This document shows positions 1-10,436 of a stretch of 64,000 bases of DNA, piece after piece. The number at the start of each line of letters is the position of its first letter. The stretch's first letter is position 1. Location of the stretch: assembly GCA_002633025.1 (NCBI GenBank), contig NMRB01000229.1:22664-86663 (forward strand). The letters are read 5' to 3'. Position numbers and translations under genes: made by a program. Source of the DNA: Notospermus geniculatus (lineage: Eukaryota; Nemertea; Pilidiophora; Heteronemertea; Lineidae). The notes beneath the pieces were generated by a model. That model had not been told where the DNA came from, made no database searches, and saw only the letters and a list, made by a program, of their open reading frames with translations.

Positions 1-514
1 AGACAAGCCTGCCTGATCGTTTAACTTTTCCTTTGTGCTCTTGGGCTTAGACGCAGGAAAGTTGTACGCGTGTGATTATCCTGCGGGTAAACGCCTCTGG
101 TGAAGCACCATACAGACATCAGACAATAGTTTTCTGGGCCTTTAACCTGTGTAATGCAGAATTTGTACGCTGATCAGGCTAAACACCCTTTATGAATATG
201 GCCCATAGATTTTCAGGATAATCAGGATAATCTCAATAAGGGCTAACCAGTGGGCATGGTGGGTTTATAGGCACCTACATGTATCTAAGTTCCAGAAGCC
301 TTGAATTCCCAAACAATCGTATGACAATTTCACCGTGTGCGGCGGACTTTACTCCGCTTTTATTGAAAGTGTAACACCAGAGGTATATGACCATGTACAG
401 GCGTCCAATTAAAAGAAATGGCCTTACCTTTTTGTCCGTGGTAATACATGTATACAATGATAAACACTCGTATGTGCTGAAAAAAATATCCTTGAATTCT
501 CCCAAGATGGGCAC
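1..514. other. no gene seen (left edge)
   Basis: I see no exon, RNA gene or clear repeat. Short open frames here lack splice signals and domain signatures. It is presumably intron or 5' flank of the CCP gene that follows. Confidence 0.5.
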
Positions 515-754
515 TCTACACGATCATACATTTGTTCAAAACATCATCATACATTAGTATGGTGATTCATGGACAAATGTATGATAGGTGTGTGGACCGT
601 TTTCCCAACAAGCTTGAATATCATCCAACACGTATGATGATGTTCAAACTTTTAGCTGCATTGTGTAGACGGAAATCCACAACAAGCTTGAACATCATCA
701 TACATCATCTTACAAATGTATGATGATGTTTTGAACAAATTATGATCGTGTAGA
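515..754. mobile_element. MITE with about 40-bp terminal inverted repeats
   Basis: The ends TCTACACGATCATACATTTG and its near-exact reverse complement enclose about 240 bp. Arms of roughly 40 bp read through ATCATCATACAT. There is no coding capacity. Its right end abuts the next TIR element directly. Superfamily not assigned. Confidence 0.75.
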
Positions 755-1288
755 CCTTTTTACACGGTGCGGGTGCGTTCCGGATCTAGACTAGATCGAG
801 GAGGGTTCGGTATTTTCCCCGTATAATAAGCGAAACAACTGACGTCCACCTTCCTCGGGCCAATTCAGTTCGCCGCGTGAGTCTCGGGAAGGTGGAGGTA
901 GGTGCAGGCCGGTTATTCGCACGTGTAAAAGCGAACCGACATCCTTCGGCCTCGTGCGGGCCTCACGCTACCTGAGTGACATAACTGGCGTACTTGCTGT
1001 AAGTTACCTATGAAGAAATCACGCGCGAGATTTCTCAAGCACTGCTCGTGCTGTTAGAAGCATAGTTTATCAATTTTTAGTGATTATTTCCGGGATATTT
1101 TTACTTACGATAACTGTAAATGTTGATACACGCCATCTAGTGGCACGCAATTGAACGAATCGACCTCGAACTAGATCGAGGCGGGTTACGGAACCCGCAC
1201 CGTGTAAAAGCGATCAATACATCCTGAACCGAACCCGCCCGAGGAGGGTGGAGGTAGGTTTCCTCCAACCCGCACCGTGTAAAAAGGC
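755..1288. mobile_element. MITE, 534 bp, TIR CCTTTTTACACGGTGCGGGT
   Basis: A 20-bp TIR is present at 755-774 and inverted at 1269-1288. The core ACACGGTGCGGGT recurs inside (about 1189-1210, and a weaker copy near 915-925), so it may be composite or carry subterminal binding repeats. No ORF. Confidence 0.7.
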
Positions 1289-1368
1289 CTGAAAGCTCTT
1301 ATTCTTTAGTCTTTATACATTTTTGCATGTATTATTTATTCATTTTTACGTGGTTTGTTAACCCACAG

Positions 1369-1548
1369 AGAATTGTCGTCAAACTCCAATGGTTGCTTAC
1401 GCAATCCAACAAGGGAACCATCGGATTGGACAGCGGGTCTCACTCACATGTCGTAGAGATTACATCGCCAGTGGCAGTAACACGTTAGAGTGTACAACAT
1501 CTGGTTGGAAATGGTTGGACGAAAATGACAGATTCTCTTGTACTCCCA
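1369..1548 (+). CDS. CCP/sushi-domain exon 1 of a multi-exon gene
   Basis: This exon encodes one complete complement-control-protein module of 60 residues. The four cysteines are in CCP order (NCRQTP, LTCRRD, LECTTSGW, FSCTP), with the conserved Trp between Cys3 and Cys4. The acceptor is ACCCACAG at 1361-1368 and the donor is A|GTAAGT at 1548/1549. Both ends are phase 1, the arrangement typical of CCP exons. CCP modules are extracellular beta folds used for protein recognition in complement regulators, lectin-pathway proteases, adhesion molecules and receptors. Upstream exons must lie outside the window because the exon begins mid-codon. Function of the whole protein cannot be assigned. Confidence 0.87.
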
Positions 1549-3831
1549 GTAAGTCTTCCTGCAATACAGGGTGTCCCAGAAAAAACCTAATCCTGTGATA
1601 AGGGGTTAATATCACCAATGCAAGAGGTGTACCACTATAATAATGGGTTTCCCATAAAGCAGGGTCAATATGCTTTCGAATGATACCACGATGACATTCC
1701 TTCAGTCATGCATCACGGAGCGTCATTGTTTTGAAAATGGCATGTCCAAATTCAGTCATCCAGGGGATAGTCCATGGGGCAGTCATTTCCCAAAATATAG
1801 GAGGTTATTTCGACATCAAATATTTGTCCGTGCCAAGCTAAACGAATTGAAGTTTCTATTACCGTATCGACAGAGAAGCAACCCATGAGTTTTATCATTT
1901 GAGTAGGCCTAAAACACCATATCCGAGATTTTATTATGACCACACTCAGTGGTGTGGTCAGTATTGTTTTCGCAGGACGCAAAATTTTTCTCTACCACTT
2001 TCCTTTCCTCCACGTTTTCGGTCAAACTAGGGCATGCACGTCAAATCTGACTTGCTCAGTCTCCCTAAAGACCTAATTATTCTCTCGCGATGAAAAGATT
2101 CCTGTGCACTTTCATTCAATTTTGGCTGAGATAATGAACTTTTTCAACTAAATAAATCGGGGTCGTCGTAGTTTATCAATAGAATCGGAGTCTATGAATA
2201 GAACCGTGCGTGGTACACGAGATCTATAGATCTCGTGTATAGATGCATAGATGCATGGCACGACGTCGTGCCTGTGTGGGCTTACATCCTGATGGATCGT
2301 TCGGCAGTTCGTCGTTTCTACAGCATTCGAACACCGCCATCTTACGTCAACAAACCAGCTTCTTGCCAAAACGTTTGTTGTGTGGTCATGAATTCACTTT
2401 CAGTGAATTCTCAGTTTTATTTCCTTTGACGCCACCAATTTAAAATTCAGCCAAACGTCAGAAATGGCTAAACAGTCCATTCTGAATAAAAATTGATGTC
2501 TAATACTACGTTGACACTAAATTCAGATTCATACCGAATTCCCTGTCCCAGGTTACGGAATTCGGGTTAGTTAATCCGGATTGAAAACGGTGCTGTCACA
2601 CTTCACTTTAAACCGAAGTCAATCCGAATTAAACGCGTCACACCAAAAATAGATAAGCTTATTTGTTTTTGGTCACACTCAATCCAGAACGAACACAGCA
2701 AAACATCTGAGCGGTCAAGGTCAATGACTCCAATATGGATGCACCCACGATAGGCCTTCCCGCTGAACGGAAGTGGGCTACTACGCATGCTGAGTGTGGT
2801 AAATTGTTTTTCCCAGTTCGTTGCACCGGACTGAGCGTGTCACACGCACTTTCTGACCCGGAATAACTGTTTCGGTCTGGGTGATTCAGATTCAACCCGC
2901 TGGAAAAACCGGGTTGGTTATTCCCACCCGTGCAGTCAACTCAGTTTGAATGGTATCCAGTGAGACGCGTTGATTCGGAATAAGCCTTTAATGCGGATTC
3001 AATTCGGAATAATTCTAGTCTCGGTCACTCAGCCGCTGTTTCGAATCTGGGTATCCTGTAAGCGTCTGGGTCATAATGCCACTTTTTTCAGTTATGAGCA
3101 GACCAAGATTCTGGTCTGGATGCTGATTGGCTAATCAGGGACAGAGCTAGTCATTCATTTCCATCCACCTATTCCCTCCATTTGAAAATCAAAATCCGGC
3201 TGCTGATTGGGCAAGAGAAGTGATCATGCGATCTCATGAAGGCGACGACCATATAATGTCAGTTGGATTTTCTCGACCTCGTCTTCCATACCCAATTCCT
3301 GCTGCTCAGTTCTCAGCCTGAAATTCAACTCCAATAATTAGTTGATGCTGTCCCGAACGCTGTCTCGGCTCACAATCGATTCATTGCCAGACTCAGACAT
3401 TTTTGAAGGCGGTGAGGTGAAATGTAATCCAATAATGGAAGCAGCCATTGTATGTCACGTGACCTGCTACAGCACTACCCACAATGCACTGTATCACAAC
3501 AATAACGGCGTTTTCTGCCAGATGTTTGTGTAGCAGTATGCGGAACTAAACGGCTGGCTGCGCGAGACTAGAATAATATCCCAGTGTGGAACACAGCAAA
3601 AGACGTTTCGGTTTCATGTACAAAGACTCTGCCGTCCATGGCGGATTACCAGGTGTGTTTTTGGCAATCTTTTACTCTCTTTAAGGGCCTACAACAACCG
3701 ATGCACCACAGCCAGAAGCAAAATTCTGCCGGCGACCGAATGTAGCCGGAGATGTGGTGCACTTCTACAGGGAGACTCCTCTTGAGTCGCTAACAGGTCC
3801 GACTTTCGATGACTTCCCCGTCGGAACCGAC
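1549..3831 (+). other. intron between CCP exons 1 and 2
   Basis: No exon with CCP or Ig signature seen. It contains a 26-bp perfect palindrome centred near 2230 (TACACGAGATCT plus inverse). A stretch at about 2500-3060 is rich in TCGGAAT/ATTCCGA words, probably a decayed transposon whose ends I could not define. Confidence 0.55.
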
Positions 3832-4087
3832 TTAAAGATAATGTATCACGGGTATTTTCGCGGGCCACGAAATTCATTGTTTATTTACATTTTGTTTGTT
3901 TATGTCCAGTCTTTCTTTGTCTTATGAGTAATTTGTTGGTAGCATGCCCCTCTAGAAATTCTGTTGATTCCAAAAGTATTCATTTTGGTGGGTTGGCATG
4001 TCCCAAAAGTCCAAAATAACATCATGTAAACATCCATGTTTACAAACATTAAATGTAAACAATGAAGTCGTGATATATTATCTTTAA
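3832..4087. mobile_element. TTAA-flanked MITE, copy A
   Basis: About 256 bp. TTAA occurs at both ends (3832-3835 and 4084-4087), followed inward by inverted AGATAATGTATCACG-like termini. A second copy in opposite orientation is at 58814-59063. TTAA targeting is the hallmark of piggyBac-type transposases; the element itself is non-coding. Its right end is only 21 bp from the next exon. Confidence 0.75.
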
Positions 4088-4108
4088 CATGCGTTTGCTC
4101 CCGTCCAG

Positions 4109-4225
4109 GGGAGATGTCCCTAGAAGAGACAAGCTACGGCCAAACACGTCGCGTCAATAAAAGTATAAGTTGTAATTCTGATGGGAAGTGGGATCAGTGT
4201 AAATGCGTCATGCTCCCACGTCAAG
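4109..4225 (+). CDS. partial CCP-like exon 2
   Basis: This 117-bp exon (39 codons) runs between acceptor CCGTCCAG (4101-4108) and donor CAAG|GTAACT (4225/4226), phase 1 at both ends. It carries the C-terminal half of a CCP module: a Cys, a GKWDQ stretch with the conserved Trp, then Cys-Lys-Cys. The first half is not in the exon, so it is either a split module completed by a neighbouring exon or a degenerate half-module. Same strand and phase as the other CCP exons, so it should splice in frame with them. Whether it is used in mature mRNA cannot be told from sequence. Confidence 0.7.
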
Positions 4226-4976
4226 GTAACTTTCTCCTTTCGCTTCACATCTTGGTCATTATTTTTACCACAAATCAGCATTACATTATTCGTTAGTCGT
4301 TGTGTATGGCAAGCCCTTTGTCCATTTATTCTAAAGATTTTGTTCATGTGACAAAAGCCTACTTTATCTGCACAAAAGCCCAATTTTTTCTGAAATACAC
4401 GTTACCTGCATATCACCACATAAATAAGTTTTTTTACATAAAAAACTCAGTTTCTTTCTCTACAAAAAAAGTTTTCTAGTCAAACAGCTATTCAGCCTGT
4501 CAGTCCATCAGTCCATCTGTGTAACTAACCGTAATATCTACCAGATTCCAAATTTCATCTGAAGGTAGCCCTGGGTTAACTCTCCTCAGAGACAAAATAT
4601 GAGCGTGATTTGACCTATATCATTGTCATTCACGCTTCTGGTACATTTTCCCAGGTGAGCACATGTCGATATGGACCATTTCATTGTCCACATAAAGTTG
4701 GCTTAAAAACCTACTTTATATGAGTTAACTCATGTTTCTATAATATGGTCCCATGGAATTTTGCCCAATATTTCAATGAAAATGGGCACTAATTTCTGCC
4801 GGGGACCATGTATATTAACTTACGGTTTATTCTAATGTACCTGGTACTCACGGTTTATTCTAATGTACCTGGTACTCACGGCAGAGTATGGTAATTTGCT
4901 AAAATCCGTACACGTACGTGTATCTTTGTTCTTGAAAGATGTCCGCCAGTAGTACAATTCAAGCTTGTCCCCATTG
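4226..4976 (+). other. intron sequence
   Basis: No exon seen. It includes a fragment with GGTGAGCACATG near 4654, shared with sites at about 5890, 21205 (inverted) and 55756. A 31-bp tandem duplication is present at about 4824-4879 (TTTATTCTAATGTACCTGG twice). Confidence 0.5.
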
Positions 4977-5285
4977 CACAGAAAAAAAATCAACTCGAGT
5001 GGAGACTCAGAGTCTCACTTTAGGGACAAAATGGTTCGAAACACTTTTGACTCAAAATGAAACAGAAAATATTTCGGCGCGAGACAATGACATCTCGGCC
5101 TAAAAGATTTTCTCTCAGATCCAGACTGTCAGTACCTCAACCCGAAATATTTTCTCTCGGAACGAGGTGTCATTGTCTCGGGCCGAAATATTTTCTGTTT
5201 CATTTTGAGTCAAAAAGTATTTCGAACCATTTTGTCCCTAAAGTGAGACTTTGAGTCTCCACTCGAGTTGATTTTTTTTTCTGTG
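4977..5285. mobile_element. near-perfect foldback MITE, 309 bp
   Basis: The two halves are almost exact reverse complements. They start with CACAGAAAAAAAATCAACTC, and arms of about 130 bp meet around a short spacer near 5120. The transcript would form one long hairpin. CA...TG ends would fit a hAT-like MITE, but no target duplication is clear. Confidence 0.8.
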
Positions 5286-5329
5286 TGATTCTGATTTTAG
5301 ATTTTATACGATACCACAACAGCTAGAGA

Positions 5330-5580
5330 TCTTAGCTCACCTGTGAGCTATAATATAGCGTGACGACTATATTATAGTCGTCACGCGGTGTTCGTCTTCG
5401 TCCGTCGTAGTCTGACAACAGGGAACGCCTTGTAACCGCGGGGCGTATTGACACCAAACTTGGTACCGTACATGTGCGCCTAGGTCAGGTGACCTATGAC
5501 ACCAAGTTTCGGTCCGGTTCGATTCTTGGCTTGGCCACCAGGTGGCCAAAACCGAAAACACAAAAAGTGCAATAACTCCT
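5330..5580 (+). repeat. AGCTCACCTGTGAGCT dispersed repeat, copy 1
   Basis: Starts with the imperfect palindrome AGCTCACCTGTGAGCTATA, followed by GTC/CGT-rich sequence, a TGTAACCGCGGGGCGTATTG block and CACCAGGTGGCC. Related copies are at 17013-17144 and 53768-54840. It is non-coding; open frames across it reflect its composition. Confidence 0.65.
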
Positions 5581-6677
5581 GGAATGATGGCTGAATCATC
5601 TCCAAATTTTTATCATAGATGCATCTCATGAGGATACATGACATATGTGACAGGTTTTTGATTTGACCTACTTTTCAAGGTCAGAGAGGTCAAAGTTAAA
5701 AAATTTTGCCGTTTGGTAGCATGTTTCGTGGTTGACCTAGTATCATCTAACCTGTGTGATCATGTGTGATACCTTCTACATGCATGCGTTTGCCAAATTT
5801 GGACCATGATCATGTAACCCAGGAACCAAGGCTTGCCTGGAAAATTTCAATTGAACATTGTCATGTATTCTTCTGGTACGTTCACCGACAGGTGAGCACA
5901 TGGTCCATGGACCATTTTATTTTTAAAAAACTAGTTCATGTGGACAAAAACATGTAAAAAACATTGTTTTTGTAAAAAGCATGGGTTTTGTGACAAAACC
6001 TTAGTTTCTGTGAAGGGGGAAACTAGGATTTTGTAAAAAAATTGGTGGCGATGATGCAGGTTATTTGAGATGAACTTAGTTTTTGTCGACAGAGACATGG
6101 TTTTTGTCCAGCTATAGTCGTTTTTGTCAAATAAACTAGTTTTTTTAGATGGATAACTAATAATCTTCTTTGGGCAACGCCTTGGTCATTGCTGTTATGG
6201 GGAACCAGCGGAACTTATGTCAGGACGTGGCGCTGCGAGCGGTGCGACTGAAGTTTCTTTTTCTGACCGAATTCAATTCTTTCTAGCGTGAAAACAAGGC
6301 TTTTGTATTGGTCACCTGATATTGAAATTTACATCCATCATCTTGTTGCAGATGAAAATTTCTTTAATTTCATTGCCTTTGCCCTTGACCCTTTCGCGCC
6401 GAATCTCGACTTTTGTCGAGAGTGGTCTGTACCACACACCCTAGCACATTCAAATTGACCTAGAATCGTAACCAGAAGACCGATTGATGTTTGCTTTGCA
6501 TATTTTTTAATGTGAGGCTACCCCCCCCCCCNTACCCCCCCCCCCATACGCGATTTTGCTCTGTCCGAAGAAAGCTGGCTAAAATTGCGTTCTAACGTTT
6601 GTCCCGGGGCCTAGATGAATATATATACATGTAGGATGGCGATGAAGACAACAACGTTAATTCCTGGTCATTCACAG
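5581..6677 (+). other. intron sequence
   Basis: No exon seen. About 5640-5920 continues into AAGGTCAGAGAGGTCAAAG and GGTGAGCACATGGTCCATGG repeat words. About 6220-6350 resembles 21825-21945 (GACGTGGCGCTG...GCGTGAAAA), another dispersed repeat. A poly-C tract with one ambiguous base sits at about 6520-6545. Confidence 0.5.
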
Positions 6678-6873
6678 GTCATCTTTTTATGACGCAACAA
6701 AATGTAACAGTTACATGTAAAATAAGGCATCGCGGCAGTTTCACCGCTCGCAGCATCACCCTGTCGGATAAACATCACGCTGGTTCCTCATTTCTGTTGT
6801 TTTTAACTCCCGCAACTCGTTTCAAGTTTCCGTCACTAGTCTGTCCGGGATTAAATCACACACCACTCGATGG
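6678..6873 (+). CDS. possible Ig-like exon (uncertain)
   Basis: Downstream of a usable acceptor (CATTCACAG ending 6677) an open frame encodes NVTVTCKI about 35 residues before LVCPGL. That looks like the two core cysteines of an Ig strand B/F pair. I cannot find a good donor: GG|GTCCAG at 6873/6874 is weak and gives phase 2, which does not match the next exon (phase 1), and the resulting 46-bp intron would be very short. It may be a decayed or alternative exon, or chance. Confidence 0.3.
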
Positions 6874-6919
6874 GTCCAGATTAAACTGAAGGGATCACTG
6901 TACACGCGTGTCTTTTCAG

Positions 6920-7318
6920 TCGACGGGATTCCCCGGATCACAGTTCGTCAGCATTACACCGTACTACCCTCTGGTGCTGTACAGTTACCAGAACAGACGA
7001 GGACATTCCACCTTGACTGCGAAGACATCACTCAGCGAAGCTCTAGGACTCAAAATGGAATGGAATGGAAATATCAGAACACGAACTGCTTTCGCTTTTA
7101 CAAGAGAACATTGGGAGGCGTTGATAGATCAGTAGAAGGGCTGGACATCAGGAAGTACACCTTGCTAGTGACAAAAAAGAGGGGGTATCAGTGCAATAGT
7201 CGTGATGAAGTCCCTGACGGCGAATACAAGTGCCAGAAAAATGCCAATAATTTGTCACCAGGGCTCGTGGTCCTTCATCAGTTGCAGTACTCAAACTTTC
7301 TGCTGATTAAAACGTCGG
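6920..7318 (+). CDS. Ig-like domain exon
   Basis: This 399-bp exon (133 codons) has acceptor GTCTTTTCAG (ending 6919) and best donor GG|GTGCGT (7318/7319), giving phase 1 at both ends like the CCP exons. The product contains FHLDC (strand B-like Cys), then MEWKYQ (Trp), then RRGYQC-like (here KRGYQC) and EYKCQ cysteines. This pattern is compatible with an Ig-fold domain carrying an extra disulphide. Similarity is by pattern only; I do not recognise the family. If the donor is not used, the frame closes at 7336-7338. Its place between CCP exons in the same phase suggests one mosaic CCP/Ig protein, but two overlapping genes cannot be excluded. Confidence 0.55.
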
Positions 7319-7564
7319 GTGCGTCTGCAAAACAATAGGCTATTCCTCTTCATGTTTACAACGAATACATGACAGTACATGTATATCGATTTCAGTACCA
7401 AGTTTTAGCACAAACGCGAAAGGAGCTGTTTACTTTAGGATCAATTGTACCAAATCCCAAGAACCACATTTTGGGCCTTTTGGCCTGAGTAGGCTGTTCA
7501 GTAGGCCTACAGGGTTGTGGAGTCAGGCGTGAGGGGAGTATGACATAAGCAAGGTAGAGGCCAG

Positions 7565-8911
7565 GGGCCGTATTCATAAACGTTCTTAACTTAGTCATGA
7601 ATAAACGCTAAGTATAATACTTAGCTAGTCATGATACTTATGTTGGTATTCATAAAAGGCCTTAGTATGACACACAGCTAAGTATGATCCCTAGATTCAG
7701 GCATCATGCTTATCATTCAGCGTAAGTTGTTCCCAGTGAATGAAATCACATTTCAATTGTTATTTTGTCAATTTTTCTGTGGTTTGGCCGCTCGCCACGG
7801 GGTTGTGGTTGACCAATCTTACCCAACTCCTGCCGGAAGGGTGTTTTATACCTGCCATTCTCGGTCAATATGTTTTGATCAAATTTTTTTGACGAAGGTT
7901 TTGGTCAAACTTTGTAGTTCGTAGCCGCCCGTCGTACGGTGGATACATTTCATCAAATCTTATCGAATATGGCTCCCGTTCAGTCTAGATAATGACGGCT
8001 ACGGCTGCAATGCCATTTTACAGAAAGAAGGAGCGACGACCAAAGAAGATTTGGGTTAAACAGACCAAAAGTATCGGTACATTCTCTAAATATGCATACA
8101 GTTCGGGTTCGGATAGTGGAAACCCTGCTTATTAGGCCTGTGCACGTCAAACATGAAAATAAAATACATTTAATTTATGTCTTGACAGCTGGGTAATATA
8201 TAAATGGCTACTGTGACTCAAATGGTTGGTTAATCGCACAGAAAAGTATCCAACCCCGCCGCTCACGATCCCGTTTTTCTGAATCGTACTAAAATTCATA
8301 GGACCGGTGTAGCAGTAAATAGTGTCCCCCTGTAAAAANCCCTCCGCTCACGATCCCGTTTTTCTGAATCGTACTAAAATTCATAGGACCGGTTCTATTC
8401 ACAACTATTTTCATGCTAGGAAATCATTTCAACCAATTTTCCGTCGTTCACTATCAAACATTTTGGTCAATTTGGTATGGAGGCGTCGGCGAAGTCTAAA
8501 CGAAAGGTTAACCTCACGGAGGCAGAAAAGTCCCGTCTCTGCGAAGATTGTGAGAGTTATCTCAGGAAAATTTGGTTCAGCGTTGTCGAACAGACAACAA
8601 CACGAGCCATTTATGGCAAAGAATAACCGTTCCCGATGGATTGCACGTCGTCTCACCAGTTCCTCCTGCGCAGCGAACATCAATGCGGTCATTTCGCACC
8701 ATTGTCTTCAGCCAAATGAAAGATTCCCGACCGCACAGGTCCAACCTACTCAAAGTTAAGACACCTCGGGAGGTGTCTTAGATTTGAGTGTGATTTTGAG
8801 CATGATACTTAGGATAAGTAGTTTATTGAATACCACTTGTTCAGGACGATTCGCCCAAGTAGGAAGTTGAGTGTCATACTTTGACTTAAGTACGTTTATG
8901 AATACGGACCC
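7565..8911. mobile_element. TIR transposon remnant, Harbinger/ISL2EU-like
   Basis: Ends GGGCCGTATTCATAAACG (left) and its inverse (right, ending GGACCC) enclose about 1.35 kb. Inside, 8477-8760 resembles a Myb/SANT DNA-binding protein of the kind encoded by PIF/Harbinger-type elements. No transposase remains. A short direct duplication at about 8257-8310 and 8341-8394 surrounds an ambiguous base and may be an assembly artefact. Confidence 0.6.
8477..8760 (+). pseudogene. Myb/SANT-like DNA-binding protein fragment (frameshifted)
   Basis: From an ATG at 8477 the frame reads KRKVNLTEAEKSRLCED, then after a shift FGSALSNRQQ, then after another LWQRITV, ending RTSMRSF. The order (basic start, helix, GK(F)GSxxSNRQ, W..IT, RT) is that of the trihelix/Myb-like domain of NAIF1-type proteins, which derive from Harbinger transposon ORFs. 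At least two frameshifts make it a pseudogene. It sits inside the 7565-8911 element and on the same strand as the CCP gene. Confidence 0.5.
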
Positions 8912-8912
8912 T

Positions 8913-9020
8913 GGGTCCGTATTCATAAACATACTTAAGTCAAAGTGTGATACTCATCTTTTGTGTTGAACAAAGGATAAGTGTCATACTTAGACTTAAG
9001 TTGTTTTATGAATACGGCCC
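8913..9020. mobile_element. 108-bp MITE of the same GGGxCCGTATTCATAAA family
   Basis: TIRs GGGTCCGTATTCATAAACAT and the inverse ending ATGAATACGGCCC. It abuts the previous element with a single base between them, so the two ends form a long palindrome at about 8885-8945. Confidence 0.7.
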
Positions 9021-10114
9021 AAGACCCTGTGTATGGTCCACAAGCTAAGCATAATGTACCCATATTGTGACTTGGTACATGTAGTACAACGAACATTAGG
9101 CGATTTAGAATTGGTGCACTGGTTTGATCTCTGTATTAAGTCCAACTCTGTATAGAAGGTATGCACGTGATGTCACTTCCTGTATAACCCTTAGTTTATG
9201 CCACCATATTGGATGGAAGGTTTATTAGAAATTACTGATGTCAATGAGACCAAAAGCAAAATATTTTGTTGACTACTTCTAAAATCATTCCAACTTTCTG
9301 TTATATGTACTGGAGAATAAAACCACATCTTTTCCCAAACTTTTGCATTTAATACTTGTTAATCAGCATTGTCACGACAGGTGGCGCTCATTCCTCACGC
9401 CGACCTGTCACCGCGCGCGCAAGGCATCATGGAAAATTCAGTTCAAGTTTATAAATTGCAAACTTTCCTCAACAGGCCTACCTAGGATGTCTCCCATCAT
9501 TGGAAATCCTATCCATCATGATTATGACATACATAGGCCTATATTGTATGAGATATTGTATGCTGTACATGTCATGTTAGCCACTGANACATGAAGAAAT
9601 AAGCCTCATATCGCTATTTTCCTAGGATTTACATTCGTGGCATAGTAGGTCACGTGATTACCCAGTTCAGGCTGTGATGTGTCCGCGTAGTACTTTTTAC
9701 GCCAAATTCGGCATGATGCGGCTCGTGCGGACACAGGTTGGTGCGTGCATAACGCCGCCTAGCGCCGACCTGTGAAACACAATGTGTTTATCAGGCATGA
9801 AAATTGACGTAGGTGCATAGCCTCTATACAAGGATCTGAGTCACTTTATGGTCACTTTATAGTACATTTTGTAAACGTTTGTGTCTAGGCCTATGAAGGA
9901 AAGTCAGCTTATGTGTATTCATTGTCCCTTTCAGTCCATCGTATTATGTGTCACGTATCACCTGTCATGAGCCACATCTATCTTACGTCCATGGAATAGC
10001 CTAAACACTTGCACTCACCGCGTTTGGCCCAAGCAGCAATATCATTGCAGCCATAGTAAATAACAAACAAACGAACACAATCGAAGCCGGTGTGAAAGAA
10101 ATGCAGGTCCGCCC

Positions 10115-10143
10115 GGAACCAAGGTCCCACGGACCTTGGTTCC
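10115..10143. other. perfect 13-bp-stem hairpin
   Basis: GGAACCAAGGTCC, a 3-base loop CAC, then GGACCTTGGTTCC. No poly-T or promoter context marks it as an RNA gene. Confidence 0.6.
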
Positions 10144-10273
10144 TTAGGAATGGGTCAAGGTCACAGCCAACCATCACAAATAACATGAGACAGAACCTGT
10201 TGATGGTGGAAGCCTAAAACCTTCATCTACACCTAGGTTATCAAGGATGAGCTTTCTGATTACACGACCTTGA

Positions 10274-10436
10274 AGGTCAGAGGTCAAGGTCAAGGTCAAA
10301 CAGGTCTAAAGTGCAAATCTACTCAGAATTTCAGGGGAAAACTAATTAGAAGCCTGCATTAACCACCCCATATTTGTTTAATCAAGGATCCCTGTTCCAG
10401 TTACGCAATACTTCTCAAGGTCAGAGGTCAAGGTGA
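10274..10436 (+). promoter_or_regulatory. two AGGTCA half-site clusters
   Basis: AGGTCA occurs at 10274, 10281, 10287 and 10293 (one DR1 followed by abutting copies). It recurs at 10418 and 10425, with AGGTGA at 10431. AGGTCA is the nuclear-receptor half-site. The same words occur in dispersed repeats elsewhere in the window, so binding function is only a possibility. Confidence 0.3.

Noticed and set aside
4120-4383. 87-codon minus-strand frame
   Set aside because: Overlaps the CCP exon at 4109 and its intron, with no domain and no splice support.
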